A stretch of DNA of 64,000 nt from Pseudonocardia sp. DSM 110487. Its GTDB lineage: Bacteria; Actinomycetota; Actinomycetes; Mycobacteriales; Pseudonocardiaceae. The notes beneath the pieces are model-generated. The model saw only the letters and a list, made by a program, of their open reading frames with translations, was not told the DNA's origin and ran no database searches. The position numbers were made by a program, and so were the translations under genes. The DNA lies in contig NZ_CP080521.1 in the NCBI RefSeq assembly GCF_019468565.1, forward strand, positions 3,534,001-3,598,000, given 5' to 3'. Of this stretch, positions 10,349 through 19,278 are shown piece after piece; position 1 is the stretch's first letter; every line of letters starts with the position of its first letter.

Positions 10349-11827
10349 CTAGGTGTGGAACAGGACGCTGCGGCAGGCGAGGTGCAGGGCAAGGCGCTCG
10401 TCCGGGTCCGTCAGCTCCACGCCGAGCAGCTCCTGCGCCTTCGCGACGCGGGTGGCGACCGTATTGCGGTGCACCCCGAGCACCGCGGCGGTCTCGGTGA
10501 GGGAGGACTCGGCATCGAGGTATGCGGTGAGGGTGGCGAGCAGGTCACCCGCCTGGTCGCGCAGCGGTTCGAGGAGTGAGCGGGCCGCGGGGAGGAACGT
10601 ATCGGTGCGGGTCCATGCGAGGAGGAGCTGGCCGAGGCCGAGCCGGTCGACGTGCACGAAGTAGCCGCCCGCGGAGCGGGTGGCGGCCAGCCGGGCCGCA
10701 TCGTCGGCCTCGCCGAGCGTGCGGGTGAGGCCGACGGCATCGCGGTACAGCCTGCCGACCCCCATCGCGCTCGGCAGGGAGGTGCGCAGCAGCCACTGGG
10801 CCCGCCGCGCCGCGGTGGCATGCCGCTGCAGCTCGGAGGCCCCCGGTTCCTCGCCGAAGGTCGTCCATGCGCCCCACCCCTGGCCCTGCTCGACGACCAG
10901 TGCGTGCAGGTGCGCCGCCTCGAAGGCGCGCAGCACCTCGGGACGCATGGTCACCGGGTCGATGCTGCTCGGGACGTTGATGCGGATGCCGACGTGCCAA
11001 CCCTCGAGCTGCCACCCGGCGTCGACGGCGCGGCGTCGGGTGCTCGGATCCAGCTCGGAGGCGGTGTGCACCAGGTCGGCGAGCAGTGACATGCGCAGCC
11101 GGGCGTCCCGCTCGACGGCGAGCCGGTTCTCGGCCAGGCGCTGCCCGAGCGCGCCGGCCGCCACGCCCAGCGCGGCACGCACGGCGGCCAGCTCGGCGGG
11201 GATCCCCTGCGGGACGGCGGCCGCGAGCACCGTGGGCCGGCGCCCCGCCTCGACCGGGCGGGTGAGGAGGGCGGCCTGGTCCGCGGGGCCGGGTTCGGGG
11301 CCGGCCAGCCGGTCGCCCGCGCCGTCGAGCAGCCAGACCGGGCGCCGCCATGCCGCGGCCAGGGCGGCCACCAGCTCGTCGACGCCGCCGCCGGTCGCCG
11401 AGCACACCGCCGCCGTCGTCGCGACGAGCTCGGCCACGACCTGGTCGGACTCGCGCAGGAGCCGGGTGGCGGTCATCGCGGCTGCTAGGGGGTCCGGGGC
11501 GCAGAGCACGGTGAGTCCTACCCGCTCGGCCAGTAGCCGGCTCGCCACCCGCAGCGGTTCCTCGCCCGGCAGCAGCACCGCGGTCGCCTCGGCCGCCGCG
11601 GCGCGGCGCAGCAGTGCGTCGAGGTGCCAGTCCTCGCGGTCACCGGACAGCGCGACGGCGAGCAGTGCGCCGGGGGCAGGCGAGAGGTCCGCCCGCAGGT
11701 CCGCGACGGTGAGCACGTCCCGTACGGGGACGCCGTCAGGTCCGCCGTCGGGGCTGGCCAGCACGCTGACGGCGGCCCAGTCGGGGTGACGCAGCAGCGC
11801 GTGCAGGGCGAGCGGCGAGTCGGTCAC
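10349..11827 (-). CDS. PucR-family transcriptional regulator
   Basis: This 492-residue protein has an N-terminal PucR-like sensing domain (HPDWAAVSVLASPDGGPDGV, then VRDVLTVADLR), a central variable region, and a C-terminal helix-turn-helix of the PucR type (LTAYLDAESSLTETAAVLGV, then HRNTVATRVAKAQELLG). PucR regulators control purine, allantoin or cyclic-amide catabolism. It lies at the 3' end of a run with three DUF917 genes, a hydantoinase and an NCS1 permease, and overlaps the last DUF917 gene by ATGA. It is therefore very likely the pathway regulator. Confidence 0.9.
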   Translation of the reverse strand: MTDSPLALHALLRHPDWAAVSVLASPDGGPDGVPVRDVLTVADLRADLSPAPGALLAVALSGDREDWHLDALLRRAAAAEATAVLLPGEEPLRVASRLLAERVGLTVLCAPDPLAAAMTATRLLRESDQVVAELVATTAAVCSATGGGVDELVAALAAAWRRPVWLLDGAGDRLAGPEPGPADQAALLTRPVEAGRRPTVLAAAVPQGIPAELAAVRAALGVAAGALGQRLAENRLAVERDARLRMSLLADLVHTASELDPSTRRRAVDAGWQLEGWHVGIRINVPSSIDPVTMRPEVLRAFEAAHLHALVVEQGQGWGAWTTFGEEPGASELQRHATAARRAQWLLRTSLPSAMGVGRLYRDAVGLTRTLGEADDAARLAATRSAGGYFVHVDRLGLGQLLLAWTRTDTFLPAARSLLEPLRDQAGDLLATLTAYLDAESSLTETAAVLGVHRNTVATRVAKAQELLGVELTDPDERLALHLACRSVLFHT

Positions 11828-12882
11828 GGGAGGTTCCCTGACGGCAGGAGAACGGCGTCACAGCCGAGGCCGAACGCGTGGGGATCCACCTGCGCCAGCC
11901 GTTCCGGCGTGGCGCGCCACCACGGCGGGCCCGGGAGCGCCACCGCGAGGACGTCGTCGCCGAGGCGCAGCGCATCCACCGCGATCGGGGCGGCGGTGCG
12001 CCGGTCGAGCAGGCACAGCAGGTCGGGGCAGCTGGCGACCGGCTCGCCGTCGAGGATCGCGAGCAGGTACTCGTTCTCCGCCTCGACGCGCAGGACGGCG
12101 CCGCTCGCGTCGACGACCGTGACGCCGGCGCGGCCGAAGGACGCCGAGGGGTGGCGCGCGATCTCCACGACACGGCCTGCGGCGAGCACGCGGCCGTCGA
12201 GGGCGTCGGCCACCTCCGCAGGGCTGGGGCGGACCAGCCCGGCGTGGGCCCGACCCAGCCGCAGCGCCCTTGCGAGGGTGCCGGTGCAGGCGTCGGTGGC
12301 GAGTAGCCGGGCCGGCACCGGTGCGAACGCGCCACCGGCCCACCCGCCGCCCTGCGCCACCACCGTCCGGGCCACCCGCTCCAGCGCGGCCGGGTCGGCC
12401 TCGTCCACGAGCACGATCTGGCCGCTCGTCTCGGCCAGCGCGTACGGGGTGAGCCTCCCGCCAGCCACGGCGCGGGTGAGCTGGTCGAGCCGGGGGAGGG
12501 CGCGGCCCATGAGGTCGGCGTCCACCAGCGGGAGCCCGAGCTCGCCCGCCGCGGCCACGGCGAGCGCCCCGTTCAGCCCGGCCGCCTCGTACGGCATCAG
12601 CGCGGCGGGTGCGACGCCGGTCCAGCGGGCCAGCGCCCGGACGGCCCGCGTGATCTCCTGGCCGCTCGGCAGCTTCTCGGCGAACACCCGGGTGGCACCG
12701 AGCATCCCGACCGCGACGACCGGCGCGTCGCCGAGATCGGCCGGGTCGTGCAGCACGACCTCGCCCACCGTGAGGGCTCGGCGCAGCCCGTACCGCGGAT
12801 CGCCGCCTCCGCCGGAGCCGAGCAGCTGGAGCCCGACGACGAGCGGGTCGACGTCGGCGGCTCCGAGCCGGATACCCGCCAT
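11824..12882 (-). CDS. DUF917 protein, divergent paralogue 1
   Basis: This 352-residue protein of the DUF917 family (often linked to hydantoinase-type genes) has the glycine-rich GSGGGGDPRYG loop near the N-terminus and the VDADLMGRALPRL stretch. Compared with its two neighbours, the E-x-GG-[IV]-N-S motif is changed to EAAGLNG and the GMGRAFPELQM stretch is degraded. It may be a structural partner of the other two. It overlaps the PucR gene (ATGA) and lies 18 bases after the second DUF917 gene. Confidence 0.88.
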   Translation of the reverse strand: MAGIRLGAADVDPLVVGLQLLGSGGGGDPRYGLRRALTVGEVVLHDPADLGDAPVVAVGMLGATRVFAEKLPSGQEITRAVRALARWTGVAPAALMPYEAAGLNGALAVAAAGELGLPLVDADLMGRALPRLDQLTRAVAGGRLTPYALAETSGQIVLVDEADPAALERVARTVVAQGGGWAGGAFAPVPARLLATDACTGTLARALRLGRAHAGLVRPSPAEVADALDGRVLAAGRVVEIARHPSASFGRAGVTVVDASGAVLRVEAENEYLLAILDGEPVASCPDLLCLLDRRTAAPIAVDALRLGDDVLAVALPGPPWWRATPERLAQVDPHAFGLGCDAVLLPSGNLP

Positions 12883-12900
12883 CCGCGAATGATCGCAGAC

Positions 12901-14004
12901 TCACGCCACGGGGACGGTGTCCTCGACCGGGCGGAACTCCTCGGTGAGCCCGAAGCAGGACGGCCCGAACACCGCGAGGGCCGCTGGCGTGCGCATGATC
13001 TCCGGCGTCGAGATGCCGATCACGACGACGCGCTGGCCGTACCGCAGCGTCTCGGTGGTGATCGGCTCGCCCGACTCGGCCTCCAGTACGCAGATCAGGT
13101 CCGGGACGATGCACCGCACGACGCCGTCGACCTCCGCGATCAGCGTCTCGTTCTGGAACGCGGTGCGCAGCGTCGAGCCGCCGTCGAAGGAGACGAACCG
13201 GGCGGTGCCGCGGGCGAAGCCGTCCACGGTGCGGCGCTCGACGTCGGCGACCTTGCCGGCGAACAGCACCCGCAGGTGCGAGTACAGGGTGGGGGCGAGG
13301 ACCTCGGTGAGCGCCGAGATCGGGTCCCGCAGCTGCTCCCGGGCCTCGCGCAGCGCCCTCCCGACCGCGAGGCCGAGTGAGAGCGTGCGGGGGATCGCGG
13401 TGCGCTTGACGTCGGCGCCGGACATCGCGTACTCCGCGATCAGCGCCGCGCCGCCCATCCGGATCGTCGCCCCACGGGCGAGCCACTCCATCCGCTCGTT
13501 GTCCGGGCCGGTGTCGATGGTGACGGTCTCGCCGTGGTCGCCCGAGACGACCATGGGCGAGCCGGGTACGCCGTAGACGCCGAACGTCTCCATCTGCAGC
13601 TCGGGGAACGCCCGGCCCATCCCGTCGGCGTCCACGACGGGCAGCCCCGCGGTGGCGGCCACGACCAGCGGGATCATCGAGTTGATGCCGCCGCACTCGA
13701 TCGGCATCGTGGCGTCGGCCTGCCGCCCGAGGTGAGCCTCGAGCGTGCGGAGCGCGCGGACCGCCTCGTCGCCGCGGGGGATCTTCTCCACCATCACGGT
13801 CGGCGCGCCCATCATCGCGGTGGGGATCACGAACGCGTCGTCGGCGACCTCGTCGGGGTCGAGCACGGCTACCGGGCCGTACGTGTGCATCGCGGCCTCG
13901 ACCATCAGCCGGCCGATGTGCGGGTCGCCGCCGCCACCGGTGCCCAGCAGCGCGGCGCCGCGGGCGAGGTCGGGGAGGTCCTCAGGCGTCAGAATCCACG
14001 TCAT
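12901..14004 (-). CDS. DUF917 protein, paralogue 2
   Basis: This 367-residue protein carries all conserved DUF917 stretches: LGTGGGGDPHIGRL near residues 20-33, AMMGAPTVMVEKIPRG, ECGGINSMIPLVVAA, and DADGMGRAFPELQM. Biochemical function is unproven; family members sit next to hydantoinase/oxoprolinase-type ATPases. It is coupled upstream to DUF917 paralogue 3 by an ATGA overlap. With the hydantoinase and the permease it forms a catabolic operon. Confidence 0.9.
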   Translation of the reverse strand: MTWILTPEDLPDLARGAALLGTGGGGDPHIGRLMVEAAMHTYGPVAVLDPDEVADDAFVIPTAMMGAPTVMVEKIPRGDEAVRALRTLEAHLGRQADATMPIECGGINSMIPLVVAATAGLPVVDADGMGRAFPELQMETFGVYGVPGSPMVVSGDHGETVTIDTGPDNERMEWLARGATIRMGGAALIAEYAMSGADVKRTAIPRTLSLGLAVGRALREAREQLRDPISALTEVLAPTLYSHLRVLFAGKVADVERRTVDGFARGTARFVSFDGGSTLRTAFQNETLIAEVDGVVRCIVPDLICVLEAESGEPITTETLRYGQRVVVIGISTPEIMRTPAALAVFGPSCFGLTEEFRPVEDTVPVA

Positions 14005-15107
14005 GGGCGTTCCCGGGCGTCGAAGCGGACGGGGTCGGTGTCGTAGCCGAAGTAGCGCGGGCCGACCAGCGCGATCCCGGCGGGGGAGTGCCAGCGCTCG
14101 TCGGTCGGCGCGGCGAGCACCGTCACGCGGTGGCCGAAGCGCAGCGCCTCGGTGGTGACGGGCTCGCCGGTGTCGGTGTCGAGCACGATGATCAGGTCCG
14201 GCGTCGTCACCTGCACGACGCCGTCGCGCACGGCCATCAGGTGCTCGTTCTGGAACTCCAGCGTCAGCTCGCTCTCGCCGCTGATCAGAGCGGTGCCGCG
14301 GGCGAAGCCGGTGACGGTCCGGCGGGCGACGTCGGTGACCTTTCCGGTGTGCAGCACCCGCCCGCCCAGCTCGTCGGCCACTGCGGCCACGGCGTCGCCG
14401 TGCTCGGCGCGCACCCGGTCGAGGCGATGGCCGATCCGGGCGCACAGGCTCAGGGTTCCGGGCACGAGGGAGTCGCGGGCCTGGGCGCCGCTCATCACGT
14501 AGTCGGAGATGATCGCCGAGCAGCCCATCGTGATCGTCAGCGAGCGGGCGAGCGCCTCGGCCGCGTGGTTGTCCACGGCGGTGAGGATGCCGACGTTGCC
14601 CTTCTCGTCCGCGATCGACATCGGGGTGCCGGCGATGCCGGAGAGGGTGGGCAGCACCATCTGCAGCTCGGGGAAGGCGCGGCCCATCCCGTCGCCGTCG
14701 ACGACCGGTAGGCCGAGCTGCGCGGCCGCCACCAGCGGGAACGTGGAGTTGACCCCGCCGGCCTCGATGCAGGCGATGTGCGTCGGGGTCACGCCGAGGT
14801 ACTCCGCGAGCGCGGCGACGGTGGCCCCGATCCGCTCCGTCGAGGGCGTCTTCTCCACCATCACGGTGGGCGCGCCCATCATCGCGACCGGGAAGACCGT
14901 GGCGTCGTCGGGCAGGTCGGCGGGGGCGACGAGCGGGACGGGGCCGTGCTCACGCAGCGCCCGCGCCGCGAGGAGCCGTCCGACGTAGGGGTCGCCGCCG
15001 CCACCCGTGCCGAGCACGGCGGCGCCGCGGGCGAGCGCCTCCAGGTCGCCCTCGCCGATCATGGTGAGCCGTTCGGTAGCCGCGCTGGTCATCACCGTGC
15101 TGGTCAC
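14001..15107 (-). CDS. DUF917 protein, paralogue 3
   Basis: This 368-residue DUF917 protein has LGTGGGGDPYVGRLL, AMMGAPTVMVEKTPST, EAGGVNSTFPLVAAA and DGDGMGRAFPELQM intact. I chose GTG 15107 because it overlaps the hydantoinase stop in the GTGA pattern used throughout this operon; an internal ATG at 15092 is the alternative. It closely resembles paralogue 2 and less so paralogue 1, so the triplet looks like a tandem duplication followed by divergence. Confidence 0.9.
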   Translation of the reverse strand: MTSTVMTSAATERLTMIGEGDLEALARGAAVLGTGGGGDPYVGRLLAARALREHGPVPLVAPADLPDDATVFPVAMMGAPTVMVEKTPSTERIGATVAALAEYLGVTPTHIACIEAGGVNSTFPLVAAAQLGLPVVDGDGMGRAFPELQMVLPTLSGIAGTPMSIADEKGNVGILTAVDNHAAEALARSLTITMGCSAIISDYVMSGAQARDSLVPGTLSLCARIGHRLDRVRAEHGDAVAAVADELGGRVLHTGKVTDVARRTVTGFARGTALISGESELTLEFQNEHLMAVRDGVVQVTTPDLIIVLDTDTGEPVTTEALRFGHRVTVLAAPTDERWHSPAGIALVGPRYFGYDTDPVRFDARERP

Positions 15108-16675
15108 GCGCGCCGTCCCGCCGCCTGCTCGATCCGCAGATCGCCGACTGCCTTGCACCGGATGCGGGTTGCGTTGCCGGGCAGGTAGGGGATCGGCACC
15201 TCGTCGAAGTCGACGATCTCGACGGTGGCGGGGTCGGCGCCTGCCACCACCGCTCGGTCGACGGCCTCCTGGCGGGCCTCGTCGACCGCGGCGTCGCGCT
15301 GGCCGGGTGCGATCGCGAACACCCTGTCCACCTCGCCGCCGACCTGCGCGATCGCCGCGCCGATGGCGTTGGCCACGGCGAAGTGCTCCGGCCGGTGCAC
15401 CGCGCCGAGGCCGGGGAAGGCGTCCGGGAGTAGAACCGACCCGCCGCCGACGGCCACGACCGGCAGCGGGTCGGCGGAGATCCGCATCCGATCCACGACG
15501 TCGGCGACATCGGTTGCGATCCGTTCGAGGGCCGCCGCGACGGCCGCCGGGTCGAGATCGGCAACCAGGGAGCTGTCGCCGATTTCCACCCGGCCCGCCG
15601 CGACGGCGACGTCGGTGGCGGTCAGCACATCACCGCCGAACACCAGTGCCTGCTCCGTGAGGCGGTAGCCGACCGAGTCGGGCCCGACGGTCGTGTCCGT
15701 GCCGGACCCCCGTACCAGGCTGCCGCCGCCGAGGCCGACGGACAACACGTCGGGCATGCGGAAGTTGGTGCGGATGCCCGCCACGCTGACCTCGACCGTC
15801 GCCTCGCGCGGGAACCCGCCGGTGAGCACGCCCACGTCGGTGGTGGTGCCGCCGACGTCCACGACCGCGCAGGTGCCGAGCCCGGACAGCACGGCGGCGC
15901 CGCGCATCGAGTTGGTCGGGCCGGACGCGAACGTCGCCACCGGGTACCGGCGGGCGAACTCGACGTCCATCAGCGTGCCGTCGTTCTGGCTGAGGTAGAG
16001 CGGGGCGGTGATGCCGTGGCCCGCGATCGAGGCGGCGAGCCCGTCGACGATCCCCGCGGCGAGCTCGCGCAGCGCGGCGTTGATGATCGTGGCGTTCTCG
16101 CGTTCGAGCAGGCCGACGCGGCCGATCTCGTGCGAGAGCGACACCGGTACGTCCGGCCCGAGCACGTCGGCGAGCACCTCGGCGGCGCGCACCTCGAACT
16201 CGGTGTTGACCGGGGAGAACACCGACGAGATGGCCACCGAGCGGACGCCGTTCGCGGCCATGTCGGCGGCGTGGCGGCGCAGCTCGTCCTCGTCGAGCGG
16301 GGAGATCGGGCGCCCGTCGAACTCGTGGCCGCCGTGTGCGAGATAGGCGCGCCCTGCGATCGCCCCGACGAGGCGGCCCGGCCAGTCCACCATCGGCGGC
16401 AGCGACGCGGTGGCCGGGAGCCCGAGGCGCAGGGCCGCCGTGGGGGCAAGGCCGCGGGCCTGCACCAGTGCGTTGATGAAATGCGTTGTGCCGATCATCA
16501 CCGCCTGGACGTCGGCGGGTGGGAAGGGGTGCTGGGTCTGCAGCCCGTCGAGCGCGGTGACGATGCCGGAGGTGACGTCGGGCGTGGTGGCCGCCTTGAC
16601 CGCGGCGAGCACCCGGTCGCCGTCCATGAGTACCGCGTCGGTGTTGGTGCCCCCGACGTCGATCCCGATCCGCAT
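15104..16675 (-). CDS. Hydantoinase/oxoprolinase-family protein (HyuA-type)
   Basis: This 523-residue protein has the ASKHA ATPase pattern of hydantoinase A: GIDVGGTNTDAVLMDGD at the N-terminus, AVVDVGGTTTDVGVLTGG near residue 280, and a late VVAVGGGSVLLPDAFPGL. The family hydrolyses cyclic amides such as 5-oxoproline or N-methylhydantoin with ATP. It is shorter than full HyuA proteins (about 680 residues), as expected for the type paired with DUF917. The ATG at 16675 directly abuts the permease stop. Confidence 0.9.
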   Translation of the reverse strand: MRIGIDVGGTNTDAVLMDGDRVLAAVKAATTPDVTSGIVTALDGLQTQHPFPPADVQAVMIGTTHFINALVQARGLAPTAALRLGLPATASLPPMVDWPGRLVGAIAGRAYLAHGGHEFDGRPISPLDEDELRRHAADMAANGVRSVAISSVFSPVNTEFEVRAAEVLADVLGPDVPVSLSHEIGRVGLLERENATIINAALRELAAGIVDGLAASIAGHGITAPLYLSQNDGTLMDVEFARRYPVATFASGPTNSMRGAAVLSGLGTCAVVDVGGTTTDVGVLTGGFPREATVEVSVAGIRTNFRMPDVLSVGLGGGSLVRGSGTDTTVGPDSVGYRLTEQALVFGGDVLTATDVAVAAGRVEIGDSSLVADLDPAAVAAALERIATDVADVVDRMRISADPLPVVAVGGGSVLLPDAFPGLGAVHRPEHFAVANAIGAAIAQVGGEVDRVFAIAPGQRDAAVDEARQEAVDRAVVAGADPATVEIVDFDEVPIPYLPGNATRIRCKAVGDLRIEQAAGRRA

Positions 16676-18013
16676 TCAGACGCTCTCCTTCTGGTCCACG
16701 GGGTCGAAGCTGTCGACGGTGCGGCTGACCCCGACGCCGCGGACGAGACCGAGCTTGCCGGCGACGACGTAGAGCACGAACGCGGTCGCGAGGGAGTTGA
16801 TGCTGGGCAGGCCCCAGCTGACGAAGTACCCGATCAGCGCGGCGACGAGCCAGATGACGAGCGTGGCCGGCACCCAGGTGGGGGCGGTCTCCGGCACGGT
16901 GCCCGCGGCGCGCGAGCGCTCCAGCTCCGGGCGCCACTGCTTCACCACGAAGTACTCGGCAACCATGATCCCGGCGATCGGCGGGAACGCGACGCCGAGC
17001 ACGGTGAGGAAGCCGATGAAGCTGTCGAGGATTCCGCCCGCGGCGAGCACGCTGCCGACCACGCCGAGGACCAGCGTCGCCATCGCGCGGTTGACGTGCT
17101 TGCCGAACACCGTGCCGACGAAGTTCACGACCCCGAGCCCGGAGCTGTAGAGGTTCCAGTCGTTGATCTTCAGCGTGCCCAGGATGATCACGAGCGTGCC
17201 GACCCAGCCGACCGAGGACGTCACGATCGTGATGACGTCGTCGGAGCGGATCGCGTGGGCCAGGAGCACGCCGGACATGCCGATCAGGTACTCGCCGACC
17301 GTGAAGCCCACCACCGTCTGCTTCACCACGTCGGCGTCGCTGCGGTTGAACCGCGTCATGTCCGGCGTGATCACGGCTCCGACGATGAAGCCGCCCGCGA
17401 CGAGCGTGGTGCCCTCGATCAGCGAGAGGCTCGGCCCTGGCGGCGCGGAGGCGACGAGCGTGCCGACGTCGTGGGCGAAGAGCTCGCTGCCGATCGACCA
17501 GGCCACCAGCACGAGGAACGACGGAACCGTCAGGTAGGCGACCCATTTCATCGAGGCGAAGCCCCACAGCACGATGAAGGTGACCGCGAGCCCGAACAGC
17601 AGCGACCACGCCCACATCGGCAGCACGCCGATGAGGCTGACGAGCCCCTCCGCCGAGACGCCGGACTGGATGCCGAACCAGCCGATCAGCGAGATCCCGA
17701 TCGCGACGCCGACCACCGCGCTGCCGCCTTGGCCGAAGCCGGTCCAGCGGGCGAGCATCGAGGTCTGCATGCCCTCGCGGCTGCCGATGATCCCGACGCC
17801 GATCGAGACCAGCTCGAGGATCACCGCGCCGAACGTGAACGCGAGGAACGCCTCCCAGAAGCCCATCCCGAACCCGAGCGTCGAGCCCAGCAGGAACTGG
17901 CTCAGCGCGGAGACCTGCCCGAAGCGCTGCACGGCGACGGTCCACCACGAGTAGCGCGCTGTGGCCGGCACGCGGGTGAGCGCGTAGTCGTCGACCCCGA
18001 CGTGTGCTGCCAT
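16676..18013 (-). CDS. NCS1-family nucleobase/cytosine permease
   Basis: This 445-residue membrane protein has about twelve hydrophobic segments and NCS1 features: SWWTVAVQRFGQVSALSQFL at the N-terminus and later GGFIVGAVITPDMTRFNRS, followed by DWNLYSSGLG. NCS1 carriers import cytosine, uracil, allantoin or hydantoin with a cation. GAGGAGG precedes ATG 18013 at good spacing, so the longer in-frame start at 18043 is not used. It heads the operon and probably imports its substrate. Confidence 0.92.
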   Translation of the reverse strand: MAAHVGVDDYALTRVPATARYSWWTVAVQRFGQVSALSQFLLGSTLGFGMGFWEAFLAFTFGAVILELVSIGVGIIGSREGMQTSMLARWTGFGQGGSAVVGVAIGISLIGWFGIQSGVSAEGLVSLIGVLPMWAWSLLFGLAVTFIVLWGFASMKWVAYLTVPSFLVLVAWSIGSELFAHDVGTLVASAPPGPSLSLIEGTTLVAGGFIVGAVITPDMTRFNRSDADVVKQTVVGFTVGEYLIGMSGVLLAHAIRSDDVITIVTSSVGWVGTLVIILGTLKINDWNLYSSGLGVVNFVGTVFGKHVNRAMATLVLGVVGSVLAAGGILDSFIGFLTVLGVAFPPIAGIMVAEYFVVKQWRPELERSRAAGTVPETAPTWVPATLVIWLVAALIGYFVSWGLPSINSLATAFVLYVVAGKLGLVRGVGVSRTVDSFDPVDQKESV

Positions 18014-18097
18014 GGAGACCTCCTCGGCCGTTTGCGGAACCATAAGCCCTGGTCAGAGGGCCGTCACGAGGCAGAGTGCCTGATCAGGTCGGCACAG

Positions 18098-18114
18098 CTG
18101 TGCACTGTGCACAG
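18098..18114. promoter_or_regulatory. 17-bp perfect palindrome in the divergent promoter region
   Basis: CTGTGCAC-T-GTGCACAG lies between the permease operon and the LLM oxidoreductase gene. It is a strong candidate operator for the PucR regulator encoded at the end of the operon. A second, shorter dyad (AGAC-N5-GTCT) lies at about 18128-18140. Confidence 0.6.
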
Positions 18115-18153
18115 TCGCACACTCGTCAGACAAGTGGTCTACGCTGAGGGTCC

Positions 18154-19158
18154 GTGACCGGAATGCGATTCGGAATCTTCGTTCCCCAGGGCTGGCGCCT
18201 CGACCTCGTCGGTATCGACGCCAAGGACCAGTGGCCCACGATGAAGGCACTCGCCCAGCGGGCCGACGCCGGACCGTGGGAGTCCATCTGGGTGTTCGAC
18301 CACTTCCACACCGTCCCCGCCCCCACTGACGAGGCAACGCACGAGGCCTGGACGCTCATGTCGGCCTTCGGCGCCGTCACCGAGCGCGTGCGGCTCGGTC
18401 AGATGTGCACGTGCATGAGCTATCGCAACCCCGCCTACCTCGCGAAGGTCGCCGCCACCTGCGACCACGTCTCCGGCGGCCGGATCGAGATGGGCATCGG
18501 CGCCGGCTGGTACGAGCACGAGTGGCGGGCGTACGGCTACGGATTCCCGCCCGCGCGGGAACGCCTGCGGATGCTCGACGAAGGCGTCCAGATCATGCGG
18601 CAGGCATGGACCGAGGGCCGCGCGTCCCTCGACGGGAAGCACTACCAGGTGGACGACGCGATCGTCCGGCCGCTACCGCTGCAGGAGGGCGGTATCCCGC
18701 TGTGGATCGCAGGCGGCGGGGAGAAGGTCACCCTCAAGATCGCCGCGAAGTACGCGCAGTACACCAACTTCATCGGCACGGACGATGTCTTCGCCAGCAA
18801 GTCCGAGATCCTCAAGGGGCACTGCGACACGGTCGGCACCGACTACGACAAGATCGTCCGGTCGGCCAACTTCAACGTCTTCATCGGCGAGACCGAGGCC
18901 GACGTACAGAAGCGGATCGACACCCTCAAGGCCCGCCTCGAGCCCTACGTCGGGGCCGAGAAGGCCGAGAACACGATCGCGACGTCCACGCTGAACGGCG
19001 CCGGTGCCGCGGTCGGCACCCCCGCCCAGATCGTGGAGAAGCTCGGGAGGTTCCGCGAGCTCGGCCTGGGCTACGGCATCTTCAACTTCGCGGAGTCGGC
19101 GTACGACCAGTCGGGCATCGAGCTCTTCGAACGAGAGGTGATCCCCGCGCTGCGCTGA
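18154..19158 (+). CDS. LLM-class F420-dependent oxidoreductase
   Basis: This 334-residue TIM-barrel protein of the luciferase-like family has MRFGIFVPQGWRLDL at the start, WVFDHFHTVP, the GRIEMGIGAGWYEHEWRAYG stretch and the C-terminal QIVEKLGRFRELGLGYGIF. This subgroup usually uses coenzyme F420. It reads divergently from the permease/hydantoinase operon across a palindrome, so it may oxidise the same substrate. TACGCT at 18140-18145 lies eight bases before the GTG, suggesting a leaderless transcript. Confidence 0.9.
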   Translation: MTGMRFGIFVPQGWRLDLVGIDAKDQWPTMKALAQRADAGPWESIWVFDHFHTVPAPTDEATHEAWTLMSAFGAVTERVRLGQMCTCMSYRNPAYLAKVAATCDHVSGGRIEMGIGAGWYEHEWRAYGYGFPPARERLRMLDEGVQIMRQAWTEGRASLDGKHYQVDDAIVRPLPLQEGGIPLWIAGGGEKVTLKIAAKYAQYTNFIGTDDVFASKSEILKGHCDTVGTDYDKIVRSANFNVFIGETEADVQKRIDTLKARLEPYVGAEKAENTIATSTLNGAGAAVGTPAQIVEKLGRFRELGLGYGIFNFAESAYDQSGIELFEREVIPALR

Positions 19159-19168
19159 CGGCGCGAAA

Positions 19169-19224
19169 GTTCAGGAAAGCCACGTTCCTGTCCTGCAGGT
19201 TCGCCGAACGTGGCTTTCCTGAAC
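19169..19224. terminator. Long hairpin, probable bidirectional terminator
   Basis: GTTCAGGAAAGCCACGTTC (19169-19187) is repeated perfectly in inverted orientation at 19206-19224, with an 18-base loop. It lies ten bases after the LLM gene stop and just before xerD. There is no U-tract, as is common for actinobacterial terminators. Confidence 0.75.
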
Positions 19225-19278
19225 CTCCTGAGGCGCGTCGGCGGAGGCTCCGGAGGCGGCGTAGGAGAGGATGCGAAT

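Noticed and set aside
12901..14445. 514-codon version of DUF917 paralogue 2
   Set aside because: The first 147 codons are out-of-frame reading of paralogue 3; the coupled ATG at 14004 gives the family length.
16016..18157. 713-codon plus-strand frame opposite the hydantoinase and permease genes
   Set aside because: It is rich in His, Asp, Glu and Arg as expected for the antisense of GC-rich genes, and no domain is seen.
19210..19278. Longer xerD start at ATG 19210
   Set aside because: It lies within the right arm of the hairpin, has no ribosome-binding site and adds 23 low-complexity residues; GTG 19279 has GGAGAGG.
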